This document shows positions 1-8,305 of a stretch of DNA of 15,095 nt, one piece after another. The notes under the pieces were generated by a model. It saw nothing but the letters and a program-made list of their open reading frames with translations, made no database searches and was not told where the DNA came from. The first letter of the stretch is position 1; each line of letters begins with the position of its first letter. Position numbers and translations under genes: made by a program. Origin of the DNA: Lachnospiraceae bacterium UBA3772 (GTDB lineage: Bacteria > Bacillota > Clostridia > Lachnospirales > Lachnospiraceae); assembly GCA_002371025.1 (NCBI GenBank), contig DFFQ01000025.1, forward strand, positions 1 to 15,095, given 5' to 3'.

Positions 1-83
1 CTTTTAATGAGGAATGCCTTAAGGGTGTTTGTGAGAGAGCTAAGGAATGGCTGGATAATTTTGATCTTACAGGAATAGAGTAA
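1..83 (+). CDS. 3' end of an unidentified gene (partial)
   Basis: Reading from base 3, an open frame of 26 codons runs to TAA at 81-83 and encodes a plausible amphipathic C-terminus (CLKGVCERAKEWLDNFD...). The other two forward frames contain stops or give unlikely protein. The stop overlaps the start of the next gene by one base (TAATG), which is typical of translationally coupled genes in one operon. Too little of the protein is present to assign a family. Confidence 0.6.
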   Translation, partial: FNEECLKGVCERAKEWLDNFDLTGIE

Positions 84-586
84 TGAATAAGGAACATTTA
101 AAAGATATTCGTCTCAATTCTGAGAATAAATATGAATATATGGGAGATGTCTTTATATGGGAGAGCACTCCAAAAGATATCAGTATATTATGCGCTGCTT
201 CTGCTGTTTGCTTTATAGCGGAAGTAATAGCTGGATGTATTCCTGATTCAGGAGCAGATGGACAACCATGGATCATGATACCCTTTATCATAGCCATGAT
301 CATGTCAGTTATTTTAGTTTGGAGGGTGGGAAGCCTTTTCTTTGTAAAAAAGAAAGGGGCTAAAGCCTTCATAAAGAAAAAAATCGAGAACTGGTTGCCT
401 GCATCATCATTCCTAGTGGGATTAAATGGTGCGATATGTGTTATAGCTTCACTTATCATAGGCAAAGTAAGTTGGTTATTTCTTGTCTGTCAAGTATTGG
501 CATTTCTTGCAGGCGTCGGTGCAAAAATTATGGCAAAGAAGATTGTTTGGAAAAAAATTTTTGAAAAAAGCGAAGAAAATAATTGA
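83..586 (+). CDS. Small four-helix membrane protein, unknown function
   Basis: This encodes 167 residues with a polar N-terminus of about 30 residues and four hydrophobic segments, at roughly residues 34-54, 63-82, 108-127 and 129-151. They are separated by a very basic cytoplasmic-looking loop (FVKKKGAKAFIKKK), and the tail is also basic (KKIVWKKIFEK). By the positive-inside rule both the middle loop and the C-terminus should face the cytoplasm. The ATG at 83 overlaps the stop of the preceding gene, with a weak AGGA at 71-74, so the two are probably co-translated and may form a complex. I do not recognise the family and see no catalytic motif. The gap to oppA is 181 bases, so it is probably not in the opp transcript. 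Confidence 0.75.
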   Translation: MNKEHLKDIRLNSENKYEYMGDVFIWESTPKDISILCAASAVCFIAEVIAGCIPDSGADGQPWIMIPFIIAMIMSVILVWRVGSLFFVKKKGAKAFIKKKIENWLPASSFLVGLNGAICVIASLIIGKVSWLFLVCQVLAFLAGVGAKIMAKKIVWKKIFEKSEENN

Positions 587-767
587 CGTTAAAGTTCAAA
601 TTAACTAAAATATGAAAATAAAATTGTTTGACCTTCTATTAAGATCCATTGCGGGAAGGGTTTGAATAATTAAACTTGTGACAAAAAAATATTTAATTAG
701 TTGCAAGTAAAAGTTGGTGATTTCCTAGAATGTTGCACTTGGGAAAAGCCAAAAGGAGGTAATTTAT

Positions 768-3071
768 ATGAAAAAAAGAAAGCAGTTGATCGCTCTTCTT
801 TTAGCCGCAACAACAACACTCAGCTTTACAGCTTGTGGAACTAAGGCTAATAACGGAGACAACAACAACGGCAACAATGGTAACAATAACAAGAGTACTG
901 CTAGCGATGCTAATGCTACACCAAAGTCATCATCTGATACTTTAGTTGTAGATGCAGGTGGATTTGAATCAAAGTTCTCTCCATTCTTTGCACAGAACGT
1001 TGATGACGTTCATATCGGTGCTGATTATACACAGGTTCAGATTTTAGGCCTTGACCGTGTTGGTAATCCAGTACTTCAGGGTATTGAAGGTGAGACTCGT
1101 GAGTACAATGGTACAGAGTACACATACTATGGTGCATCTGATGTTACTATTACAGAAAACTCAAATGGAACAGTTGATTATGATATTAAGTTAAGAGAAG
1201 ATATCAAGTTTACAGATGGTGAGCCACTTACAGCAGACGATGTTATCTTCTCATTATATGTATATTCAGATCCAACATATGATGGATCAACAACAATCTA
1301 CTCACAGCCAATCGCTGGTATGGATGAATATAGAAATGGTATGTCAACACTTTCTGCTTTAATTGGTGCAGCTGGTGAAGATAATACAGATTATAAATTC
1401 TGGACAGAAGATCAGCAGAAGAAGTTCTGGGATGCAGTAAACGATGGTGGTGTTAAGTATGCGCAGACAATCGTTGATTATATGGTATCTGACCAGGGTT
1501 CACCTGAAGGTGATGTAAAGGCAGCAGCTGCAGGTTGGGGCTTTGATCTTAAGGATGGAGCAACAACAAAGGATTTCTTCCTTGCAATCGCAGAAGCTTA
1601 TGGCTGGAACTTCTCAGCTATGGAAAAGGAAACAGCAGGAACAGCTCTTTCAACATTAATTCCTGAAGAAGTTTACAACTATCCTACAGTTGGTGTTTCA
1701 ACTGGTGAATCAGCAAAGAATATCTCTGGTATCGTTAAGACTGGTGATTACAGCTTAAAGATCACAACATCTAAGCTTGATGCTACATTCATCTATCAGT
1801 TAGCAATGCCAATCGCTCCACTTCATTACTATGGTGATAAGAGCAAGTATGATTATGATAATAACCAGTTCGGTTTTGATAAGGGTGATCTCTCAATCGT
1901 TCGTTCAAAGACAACAAAGCCACTTGGAGCTGGTGCTTTCATTTTCAAGAACTATGCAGATGGTACAGTTTACATGGATGCTAACCCAGATTACTACCTT
2001 GGTGCTCCAAAGATTGCTCACCTTAATGTTAAGGAGACACAGGAAGCAGATAAGTTAACTGGTGTTCAGACAGGTACACTCGACGTTGCAAATCCTTCAT
2101 ACTCAAGCGAAGTTGCAAAGCAGATCGCTGAGATCAATGGATCAGATGAGTTAAGAGGAAAAGTTATCGATACAGAATTAATTGATTTCCGTGGTTATGG
2201 TTATGTTGGTCTTAGTGCTGACAATGTTAAGGTAGGAAGTGATCCTGCTTCAGAGCAGTCAAAGAACCTTCGTAAGGCTATCTGCACAGTACTTGCTGCA
2301 TATAGAGATGAGGGTATCGATTCTTACTATGGCGCTACAGCAACAGTAATCAACTACCCAATTTCTAATACATCTTGGGCAGCTCCACAGGTAACAGATG
2401 ATGGTTACCAGATCGCTTATTCAAAGAAACTTGATGGTTCAGATATCTACACATCATCAATGTCAGCAGATGAAAAGTACAAAGCAGCTCTTGCAGCAGC
2501 TTTAGAGTATTTCCAGGCAGCTGGTTATACAGTAACAGATGGTAAGTTAACAGCAGCTCCAGAAGGTGCTAAACTTGAGTATACAGTAAATATCGGTGCC
2601 GGTGGTGCTGGTGATCATCCTACATTCTTAATCCTTAAGAATGCAGCAGACGCTTTCAAGTCAATCGGATTTACATTAACTGTTAACGATTTAGCTCAGG
2701 CATCAGACCTCTATGCAAGCTACCAGTCAGGTGTTGCAGAGATGTGGTGTGCAGCTTGGCAGGCAGGTGGAGATCCTGATATGTATCAGCTTTACCACAG
2801 CCAGGGATCAACAAACTACTATAAGATTGCTGATAAGGACTTAGATGAAACAATTATGTTAGCTCGTCAGTCAACAAATCAGACTTATCGTAAGGGCTTA
2901 TACAAGGCTGCGATGGAAGTTATTATGGATTGGGGTGTTGAGCTCCCAGTATATCAGAGATCTGAAGCTATCATCGTTTCTTCAGAAAGAGTTAACATCG
3001 ATACTCTTCCTAAGGATATGACTCCATATTGGACATGGTCTGCAGAACTTGAGAAACTTGAGTTAAAGTAA
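768..3071 (+). CDS. oppA: Oligopeptide ABC transporter substrate-binding lipoprotein
   Basis: This is the extracellular peptide receptor of an Opp-type ABC importer, anchored to the outer face of the membrane. The signal peptide has basic MKKRK, a hydrophobic core and lipobox FTAC with lipidated Cys23. A low-complexity Asn/Gly/Ser/Thr linker follows to about residue 58. The family 5 solute-binding signature is visible near residues 147-165 ([19 protein letters not shown]). At 767 residues it is much longer than E. coli OppA (about 540). Much of the excess seems to lie around residues 195-320, a hydrophilic stretch rich in Lys, Asp and aromatic residues between conserved parts of the fold. The ATG is set by AGGAGG at 754-759. 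It is followed by oppBCDF after a strong terminator, suggesting the receptor is made in excess. Peptide specificity (opp versus dpp) cannot be told from sequence alone. Confidence 0.9.
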   Translation: MKKRKQLIALLLAATTTLSFTACGTKANNGDNNNGNNGNNNKSTASDANATPKSSSDTLVVDAGGFESKFSPFFAQNVDDVHIGADYTQVQILGLDRVGNPVLQGIEGETREYNGTEYTYYGASDVTITENSNGTVDYDIKLREDIKFTDGEPLTADDVIFSLYVYSDPTYDGSTTIYSQPIAGMDEYRNGMSTLSALIGAAGEDNTDYKFWTEDQQKKFWDAVNDGGVKYAQTIVDYMVSDQGSPEGDVKAAAAGWGFDLKDGATTKDFFLAIAEAYGWNFSAMEKETAGTALSTLIPEEVYNYPTVGVSTGESAKNISGIVKTGDYSLKITTSKLDATFIYQLAMPIAPLHYYGDKSKYDYDNNQFGFDKGDLSIVRSKTTKPLGAGAFIFKNYADGTVYMDANPDYYLGAPKIAHLNVKETQEADKLTGVQTGTLDVANPSYSSEVAKQIAEINGSDELRGKVIDTELIDFRGYGYVGLSADNVKVGSDPASEQSKNLRKAICTVLAAYRDEGIDSYYGATATVINYPISNTSWAAPQVTDDGYQIAYSKKLDGSDIYTSSMSADEKYKAALAAALEYFQAAGYTVTDGKLTAAPEGAKLEYTVNIGAGGAGDHPTFLILKNAADAFKSIGFTLTVNDLAQASDLYASYQSGVAEMWCAAWQAGGDPDMYQLYHSQGSTNYYKIADKDLDETIMLARQSTNQTYRKGLYKAAMEVIMDWGVELPVYQRSEAIIVSSERVNIDTLPKDMTPYWTWSAELEKLELK

Positions 3072-3173
3072 TTTTAGAAAAGAGTCAAGACTCATAAATG
3101 TGAAAAATGATTGAAAATGAGTAAAAAATACATAATAATTTACTATCAATTTTTGATCAAATGATGTACAATG

Positions 3174-3216
3174 GTAGAGCTGTTTTATAATTAAAATGGG
3201 ACAGCTCTACTTTTTT
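3174..3216 (+). terminator. Intrinsic terminator between oppA and oppB
   Basis: GTAGAGCTGT (3174-3183) and ACAGCTCTAC (3201-3210) are perfect complements: a 10-bp stem with a 17-nt loop, followed directly by TTTTTT (3211-3216). It lies inside the operon, 102 bases after the oppA stop and 23 bases before oppB. Partial termination here would raise the amount of receptor relative to the membrane complex. The degree of read-through cannot be judged from sequence. Confidence 0.8.
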
Positions 3217-3239
3217 AATATTTACGGGAGCATGAAAAG

Positions 3240-4226
3240 ATGCGGAAATTTTTATTGAAGAGAATCGGATTATCAGTTCTGATTCTGGCATGTGTTACTT
3301 TCATCATTTACGCATTGATGCGTAGCTTGCCGGCCTCTTATGTGGAGACTATGGCAATGCAGTTGTCACAGGCACCGGGTTCTAAGCCATATAGTGAGTG
3401 GATTGCTCAGCTTAATAAGCAGTATGGTATGGATAAAGGTGTTGTCGCAGGTTATTTCGTATGGCTTAAGGACGCAGTACGCTTCAACTTTGGCGATAGC
3501 TGGAAATATACAGTTCCAGTTACACAGAAGTTTGGAGAAGTTATCTGGGTATCTTTCTTCATGGGATTAATAGCCTTTATTATCGAGCTTTTAATTGCAA
3601 TCCCTCTTGGTGTTATTGCAGCTACAAAGCAGTATTCTAGAGCAGACTATGCTATTACAGCTGGTGCTTTAGTAGGTATTTCATTACCAACATTCTTTTT
3701 CGCTACATTATTAAAATTGTTATTCTCAGTTAAACTGGGATGGTTTGACCTCTATGGTCTGGTTGGGCGAAATTATGCAAAACTGGATGCTATGGGACAA
3801 TTCTGGGATAAGGCTAATCATTTAGTCCTTCCAATTCTTACACTTGTAATTGTTTCAATAGGTTCACTGATGCGTTATACCCGTACTAATATGTTAGAGG
3901 TACTTAATTCAGATTATATCCGTACAGCAAGAGCTAAGGGACTTTCAGAACGTAAGGTAATATTCCATCATGCGTTCCGTAATACTCTTATCCCATTAGT
4001 AACTATCGTTGGTGGTTCACTTCCGGGACTCTTCGCAGGTGCGTTAATTACCGAGACTTTATTTATGATTCCAGGTATCGGTTATACATCATATACAGCC
4101 ATGGTATCAGGAGATATTCCATTCTCTATGTTCTACCTTACATTCATGGCTATCTTAACATTAGCTGGTAACTTAATTTCAGATATCTTGTACGCAGTAG
4201 TAGATCCTCGCGTACGTATTGAGTAG
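3240..4226 (+). CDS. oppB: Oligopeptide ABC transporter permease OppB
   Basis: This is the first of two membrane-spanning subunits forming the peptide channel. It has 328 residues, close to the usual OppB/DppB length. The N-terminal helix (about residues 9-27) is followed by an extracellular loop with the family-typical LNKQYGMD-like segment. The binding-protein-dependent transport domain fills the C-terminal two thirds with five further hydrophobic segments. The EAA-type coupling loop, where the ATPase docks, is at about residues 228-255 (RTARAKGLSERKV...FRNTLIP). The protein ends in the typical DPRVRIE. The ATG at 3240 is served by GGGAG at 3226-3230; the ATG at 3232 is out of frame. oppC follows after 13 bases. 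Confidence 0.93.
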   Translation: MRKFLLKRIGLSVLILACVTFIIYALMRSLPASYVETMAMQLSQAPGSKPYSEWIAQLNKQYGMDKGVVAGYFVWLKDAVRFNFGDSWKYTVPVTQKFGEVIWVSFFMGLIAFIIELLIAIPLGVIAATKQYSRADYAITAGALVGISLPTFFFATLLKLLFSVKLGWFDLYGLVGRNYAKLDAMGQFWDKANHLVLPILTLVIVSIGSLMRYTRTNMLEVLNSDYIRTARAKGLSERKVIFHHAFRNTLIPLVTIVGGSLPGLFAGALITETLFMIPGIGYTSYTAMVSGDIPFSMFYLTFMAILTLAGNLISDILYAVVDPRVRIE

Positions 4227-4239
4227 AAAGGAGACAGTC

Positions 4240-5772
4240 GTGAGCGATTTACAGAATACTGAAAAAATAGATAAAGAAGAGCTGTCTCTGAATGATGATC
4301 GTCGTGTAAAGACATTATCTCCAGGAGCACTTGTTGCACAGCGCTTCTTCCGTAACAAACTTGCAGTTGTTGGTATGGCGATGCTTATATTCATGTTTGC
4401 ATTTTCATTCATTGGAGGTCTTATAAGCCCTTATCGTCAGGATCAGCAGTTTTATACATATACAAGTTTAAAGAAAGAATATGCGGGTGTTACTCAGAAT
4501 GATGACTTCCGTTATCTCAGTGCAGATGGACAGAAGTTTGATTCTATGGCACAGGCTAAATTCTTACTGGCTCAGACAACAGGTAAAGATTCATTTGAAG
4601 CAAAAGATACTGAGTATCAGCTTGTTGAAGAAGGTACAGATTTATACCAGATCACTTCAAATGGAACTGTTGTAGCTATAGCATTTAAAGATGTAGTAAA
4701 TAAGACAGGAGATATGAGCTTTGATGAGATTCATGCTTCTCTTGTTGCTTATACAAATAAGAAAGATAAATTTAATGTTTCTGGCGCTGATTATTCTTTA
4801 GATAAAGATGGAAATATCTTAAAAGGAAATGAGACAGTAGGTTATATCTCACGTTTCATTGTTTCTTCAGCAAAGGGAGACGTTGTTATCTCAAGAGAAT
4901 TTGGTGAGACTGCAGCTGCTGCTATTGCCGCAAATGAGAAAGACTTTAAGTTCACAGATGAGTCTGGTGAAGAAAGTCAGTATCAGATCAGTTATGATGC
5001 AACATCTAAGGTTTGGTCAATTACACAGTTTAAAGAGACTTATGTATATGACAGCTATGCAAAGCCAAGCCGTGCTCATTGGTTAGGTACAGATACAAAT
5101 GGTATGGATATGTTAACTCGTTTAATGTATGGTGGACGTGTATCTCTTATCATTGGTTTTATCGTTGTATTTATAGAAGCTTTCCTTGGAATCATCCTTG
5201 GTGGTATAAGTGGTTACTTTGGAGGATGGGTTGATAACCTTATCATGAGAATTGTAGATATCTTCTACTGTATCCCATCACTTCCACTTATCATCATTTT
5301 AGGTGCAGCTATGGATGCTATGAAACTTGATCCTCAGGTTCGTATGCTTTATCTTATGCTTATCCTTGGTTTCCTTGGATGGCCTGGTATTGCACGTATG
5401 GTACGTGGACAGATCCTTTCACTCCGTGAGCAGGAATTTATGACAGCTACAGAAGCTTGCGGTATACGTACAAGTAAGCGTATCTTTAAGCATCTTATTC
5501 CAAATGTTATTCCACAGCTTATCGTAATCTGTACTATGAGCCTTGGTTCAACAATCATTACAGAAGCAACCTTATCTTTCCTTGGACTTGGTGTTAAGTT
5601 CCCATTTGCTTCATGGGGAAATATCATAAATGATGTAAATAATGCATTCGTTATGACACATTATTGGTTCGTATGGATTCCAGCCGGAATTTGTTTATTA
5701 ATTGCAGTTTTAGGATTTAACTTCGTAGGTGATGGCCTTCGTGATGCCTTCGACCCACGTATGAAGAGATAA
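4240..5772 (+). CDS. oppC: Oligopeptide ABC transporter permease OppC with large extracytoplasmic insert
   Basis: This is the second channel subunit. I place the start at GTG 4240, because AAAGGAG (4227-4233) sits 6 bases before it. An in-frame TTG at 4219 lies inside oppB and has no ribosome binding site. The resulting 510 residues compare with about 300 in E. coli OppC. TM1 is at about residues 41-63. The conserved HWLGTD motif that normally follows TM1 by about 30 residues is delayed to residues 280-285. The intervening insert is hydrophilic, should face outside, and contains three repeats whose Lys-Asp pairs fall at residues 116, 175 and 234. The rest is a standard permease domain, with the EAA loop starting near residue 405 (EACGIRTSKRIFKHLIPN) and a C-terminal DPRMKR. 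oppD follows after 10 bases. Confidence 0.93.
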   Translation: MSDLQNTEKIDKEELSLNDDRRVKTLSPGALVAQRFFRNKLAVVGMAMLIFMFAFSFIGGLISPYRQDQQFYTYTSLKKEYAGVTQNDDFRYLSADGQKFDSMAQAKFLLAQTTGKDSFEAKDTEYQLVEEGTDLYQITSNGTVVAIAFKDVVNKTGDMSFDEIHASLVAYTNKKDKFNVSGADYSLDKDGNILKGNETVGYISRFIVSSAKGDVVISREFGETAAAAIAANEKDFKFTDESGEESQYQISYDATSKVWSITQFKETYVYDSYAKPSRAHWLGTDTNGMDMLTRLMYGGRVSLIIGFIVVFIEAFLGIILGGISGYFGGWVDNLIMRIVDIFYCIPSLPLIIILGAAMDAMKLDPQVRMLYLMLILGFLGWPGIARMVRGQILSLREQEFMTATEACGIRTSKRIFKHLIPNVIPQLIVICTMSLGSTIITEATLSFLGLGVKFPFASWGNIINDVNNAFVMTHYWFVWIPAGICLLIAVLGFNFVGDGLRDAFDPRMKR

Positions 5773-5782
5773 GGTGGTAATT

Positions 5783-6931
5783 ATGGCTAAGAAACAAGAA
5801 GGTTATCTTACAGCCAAAGAAGCTAGAAAGATCTCTAAGGCAAATCGTAAGATAACAAAAGAATTAGAAAAGAAAAGAAAACGCAAAAATGTTCCTGAAT
5901 CTGAGTATTTAACTGAGATGAAGGATTCAAATAATGCAGTTGAATTTGATGATCTTCATACATACTTCTTTACAGATGCTGGAACAGTAAAATCTGTTGA
6001 TGGTGTATCATTTGAAGTACCAATTGGTAAAACTGTTGGTGTAGTAGGAGAATCAGGCTGTGGTAAGTCTGTAACATCACTTTCACTTATGCAGTTATTA
6101 CAGCGTCCACACGGACAGATCGTATCTGGTGCTATTCGCTTAAACTTAGGCGAAGGCAAGGTTTATGATATTTCTAAGACTCCACAGGAAGCAATGCAGA
6201 GGATACGTGGTAATCAGGTATCTATGATATTCCAGGAGCCAATGACTTCTTTAAATCCTGTTTTCCGTATCGGTGAGCAGATAAATGAAGTTATAGAGCT
6301 TCATGATGGTGAAGGAAAGACTAAGGAACAGGTTAAAGCTCGTACTATTGAATTATTAGAGCAGGTTGGTATCGCCAACAGCGAGGGTGTATATAATATG
6401 TTCCCTCACGAATTATCAGGTGGTATGCGTCAGCGTATCGTTATCGCTATGGCACTTGCATGTAACCCAAAGGTTATCATTGCGGATGAGCCTACAACAG
6501 CCTTGGACGTTACAATTCAGGCACAGATCCTTGATCTTCTCCGTAACTTAAAAGATAAGATCAATTCTTCTATCATGCTTATCACTCATGACCTGGGTGT
6601 TATTGCAGAGATGGCAGATTATGTAGTTGTTATGTATGCTGGTCGTGTAGTTGAAAAAGGTACAGCAGAAGATATCTTCGAGCACCCTTCTCATCCTTAC
6701 ACCATCGGTCTTATGGCTTCAAAGCCAGTAGTTGGTAAGCAGGTTGAAGAACTTTATTCAATTCCTGGTAAGGTTCCAAACCCTATTAATATGCCAAACT
6801 ATTGTTATTTTAAAGATAGATGTGACAAATGTGTCGAAGCATGTAACGGTGAATATCCATGTGAGATCTCATTATCAGAGACACATAAAGTAAGCTGCTA
6901 TCGCTACTATGATCATAAGGAGGACAAATAA
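5783..6931 (+). CDS. oppD: Oligopeptide ABC transporter ATP-binding protein OppD
   Basis: This is one of two cytoplasmic ATPases that power the importer. The start is ATG 5783, with AAGGTGG at 5771-5777; the in-frame GTG at 5774 lies within that binding site. It has 382 residues. A highly basic N-terminal extension of about 45 residues precedes the ATPase domain, which is unusual for OppD. Walker A GESGCGKS is at 89-96, the signature LSGGM at 211-215, Walker B with D235-E236, and the switch His at H269 (LITHD). The C-terminal peptide-transporter domain has the conserved P-G-x-V-P-N-P segment and a cysteine cluster at 341, 347, 350, 354 and 360. Comparable clusters bind [4Fe-4S] in some mycobacterial homologues; whether this one does is inference. 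oppF starts one base after the stop. Confidence 0.95.
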   Translation: MAKKQEGYLTAKEARKISKANRKITKELEKKRKRKNVPESEYLTEMKDSNNAVEFDDLHTYFFTDAGTVKSVDGVSFEVPIGKTVGVVGESGCGKSVTSLSLMQLLQRPHGQIVSGAIRLNLGEGKVYDISKTPQEAMQRIRGNQVSMIFQEPMTSLNPVFRIGEQINEVIELHDGEGKTKEQVKARTIELLEQVGIANSEGVYNMFPHELSGGMRQRIVIAMALACNPKVIIADEPTTALDVTIQAQILDLLRNLKDKINSSIMLITHDLGVIAEMADYVVVMYAGRVVEKGTAEDIFEHPSHPYTIGLMASKPVVGKQVEELYSIPGKVPNPINMPNYCYFKDRCDKCVEACNGEYPCEISLSETHKVSCYRYYDHKEDK

Positions 6932-6932
6932 G

Positions 6933-7964
6933 ATGGCAAAAAAGTCTAAAATTGTCACACCTGATGATTTTACTCCAGTTACATATGATCCAGAGTACAT
7001 ACTGATGGTAAATCAGTTAAAGAAATATTTCCCTATAAAGGGAGGTATGCTGGGCGGCGAGACTGGTGCAGTTAAGGCTGTCGATGGTGTTACATTTAAT
7101 TTAAAACGTGGTACTACAATGGGACTTGTTGGTGAGTCAGGATGTGGTAAGACAACAACAGGCCGTGTAATTCTTCGTTTATCAGGAGAAAAGACAGGCG
7201 GACAGGTACTTTTCAATGGTAAAGAAGTTTATGATATGTCTAAGAAAGAGATGCGTGAACTTCGTACAAAGATGCAGATCATCTTCCAGGATCCATTTTC
7301 ATCACTTTCACCAAGACTTCCAGTAGGAGAGATCATTGGTGAAGCAGTAAAGGAACATGGAATTGTACCTAAGAATGAATATGAAGATTATATCGATAAG
7401 GTTATGGATGAATGCGGACTTCAGTCATTCCATAAGGCACGTTATCCTCATGAATTCTCAGGTGGACAGCGTCAGCGTATCTGTATCGCAAGAGCTCTTG
7501 CGCTTAATCCTGAATTTGTTGTATGTGATGAGCCGGTTTCAGCTCTTGACGTTTCAATTCAGGCACAGATCATCAACCTTTTAAATAGACTTCAGGAAGA
7601 ACGTAAGTTAACATACCTCTTTATCTCTCATGACTTATCAGTTGTTGAGCATATCTCAGATACTGTAGGTGTTATGTACTTAGGTAACCTGGTTGAGTAT
7701 GGTGATAAGAAGGATATTTTCAAGAATCCATTACATCCTTATACAAAGGCTCTTTTCTCTGCCATTCCTATTCCGGATCCAAAGGCAAAGATGAACCGTA
7801 TTGTATTAGAGGGAAGTATTCCATCACCTGCAAACCCACCAAAGGGTTGTAAATTCCATACACGTTGTCCTTATGCAACAGAGCGTTGTAAGGTTGAAGC
7901 ACCTAAGCAGGTTGAGGTTGAAAAGGGTCATTATTGTGTATGTCACTTATTTGATCAGAAGTAA
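6933..7964 (+). CDS. oppF: Oligopeptide ABC transporter ATP-binding protein OppF
   Basis: This is the second ATPase, expected to pair with OppD under the OppBC channel. The start is ATG 6933, placed by AAGGAGG at 6917-6923; the in-frame ATG at 6909 overlaps oppD and has no binding site. It has 343 residues. Walker A GESGCGKT is at 67-74, the Q-loop in IIFQDPFSSLSP, the signature FSGGQRQR at about 175-182, Walker B with D199-E200, and the switch His at H233 (FISHD). The C-terminal domain carries GSIPSPANPPKGC and a short Cys-rich tail (C-x6-C-x6-C, then CVC near the end). This is the last gene of the opp cluster and is followed by a long hairpin. Confidence 0.95.
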   Translation: MAKKSKIVTPDDFTPVTYDPEYILMVNQLKKYFPIKGGMLGGETGAVKAVDGVTFNLKRGTTMGLVGESGCGKTTTGRVILRLSGEKTGGQVLFNGKEVYDMSKKEMRELRTKMQIIFQDPFSSLSPRLPVGEIIGEAVKEHGIVPKNEYEDYIDKVMDECGLQSFHKARYPHEFSGGQRQRICIARALALNPEFVVCDEPVSALDVSIQAQIINLLNRLQEERKLTYLFISHDLSVVEHISDTVGVMYLGNLVEYGDKKDIFKNPLHPYTKALFSAIPIPDPKAKMNRIVLEGSIPSPANPPKGCKFHTRCPYATERCKVEAPKQVEVEKGHYCVCHLFDQK

Positions 7965-7978
7965 ATATTAAAGATAAG

Positions 7979-8006
7979 CCCCACAGGACTTTTAAGTCCT
8001 GTGGGG
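7979..8006 (+). terminator. Strong hairpin after oppF, probable terminator
   Basis: CCCCACAGGACT (7979-7990) pairs perfectly with AGTCCTGTGGGG (7995-8006) around a TTTA loop, 14 bases past the oppF stop. The downstream bases (TATATATGTATT) are only moderately T-rich, so it is a weaker match to an intrinsic terminator than others in this window. It may also protect the 3' end of the opp mRNA. Confidence 0.6.
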
Positions 8007-8070
8007 TATATATGTATTGGGGAGAAAATTAATTGTTATATTTTATAAGGTGATTAAAAACAAAATTCAG

Positions 8071-8100
8071 TTGACGTAGAGAAAATTGATGTGTTAGTAT
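8071..8100 (+). promoter_or_regulatory. Candidate promoter of the efflux module
   Basis: TTGACG (8071-8076) and TAGTAT (8095-8100) are separated by 18 bases, a good sigma-A-type -35 and an acceptable -10. Transcription would start near 8107, about 45 bases before the leader ORF and downstream of the oppF hairpin, so the leader, both attenuators and the two exporters would form one transcript. Confidence 0.6.
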
Positions 8101-8151
8101 AAACATTGTTGAAATCAATTTAAAAATATTAAGAAAGGAGGACGCATCAAA

Positions 8152-8238
8152 ATGGTTAAATATAGAAAATATTTAAAAGAAACTATTTCATATGGAATTT
8201 TTACTTTAAGACTTGGTGCGCTCTCTTTGTGTAGATAA
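8152..8238 (+). CDS. 28-codon leader peptide of the efflux attenuator
   Basis: ATG 8152 to TAA 8236-8238 encodes a basic 28-residue peptide (starting MVKYRKYLKETISYG). AAAGGAGG at 8134-8141 is one of the best ribosome binding sites in the window, which is hard to explain unless the ORF is translated. The peptide has no recognisable domain. Its position, after a promoter and before two intrinsic terminators and an exporter pair, matches leader ORFs whose translation controls transcription, such as bmrB ahead of bmrCD in Bacillus subtilis. Codons 17-20 overlap the proposed antiterminator strand (8200-8210), so ribosome position would decide which RNA fold forms. The drug or signal that stalls the ribosome is unknown. 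Confidence 0.65.
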   Translation: MVKYRKYLKETISYGIFTLRLGALSLCR

Positions 8239-8275
8239 AAGCACCGGATATCGGATATCTAACCCTTGAAGTAAA
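8200..8275 (+). promoter_or_regulatory. Proposed antiterminator helix of the leader RNA
   Basis: TTTACTTTAAG (8200-8210, inside the leader ORF) can pair with CTTGAAGTAAA (8265-8275, the 5' arm of the first terminator) over 11 base pairs with a single U-G wobble. This mutually excludes the terminator. Two small hairpins fit inside the enclosed loop: TTGGTGC (8213-8219) with GCACCGG (8241-8247), spanning the leader stop codon, and GATAT-CGG-ATATC (8247-8259). The overlap of the two small hairpins at 8247 means they may compete at the boundary. The pairing is read from the sequence; its use in regulation is inference. Confidence 0.55.
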
Positions 8276-8300
8276 TGTTTACTTCAAGGGTTTTTGTTTT
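8262..8300 (+). terminator. Attenuator terminator T1
   Basis: ACCCTTGAAGTAAA (8262-8275) and TTTACTTCAAGGGT (8278-8291) are perfect inverted copies. With a realistic loop, about 12 base pairs form. They are followed by TTTTGTTTT. It lies 24 bases after the leader stop and 131 bases before the exporter start, so it would end transcription before the structural genes unless the 5' arm is sequestered. Confidence 0.85.
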
Positions 8301-8305
8301 ATTTA

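Noticed and set aside
67..465. 132-codon open frame on the reverse strand
   Set aside because: It lies opposite the small membrane protein gene, which has coupled translation and a coherent four-helix pattern; the reverse frame has no such support.
587..767. Promoter or riboswitch upstream of oppA
   Set aside because: Several TTG-type hexamers are present (for example 628, 662 and 676), but none has a good -10 at 16-18 bases. The only inverted repeat I saw (CAAGT/ACTTG) is 5 bp. A promoter must exist here or upstream, but I cannot place it.
3082..3093. Small inverted repeat GAGTC/GACTC after oppA
   Set aside because: Too short, with almost no loop; the real terminator is the hairpin at 3174-3216.
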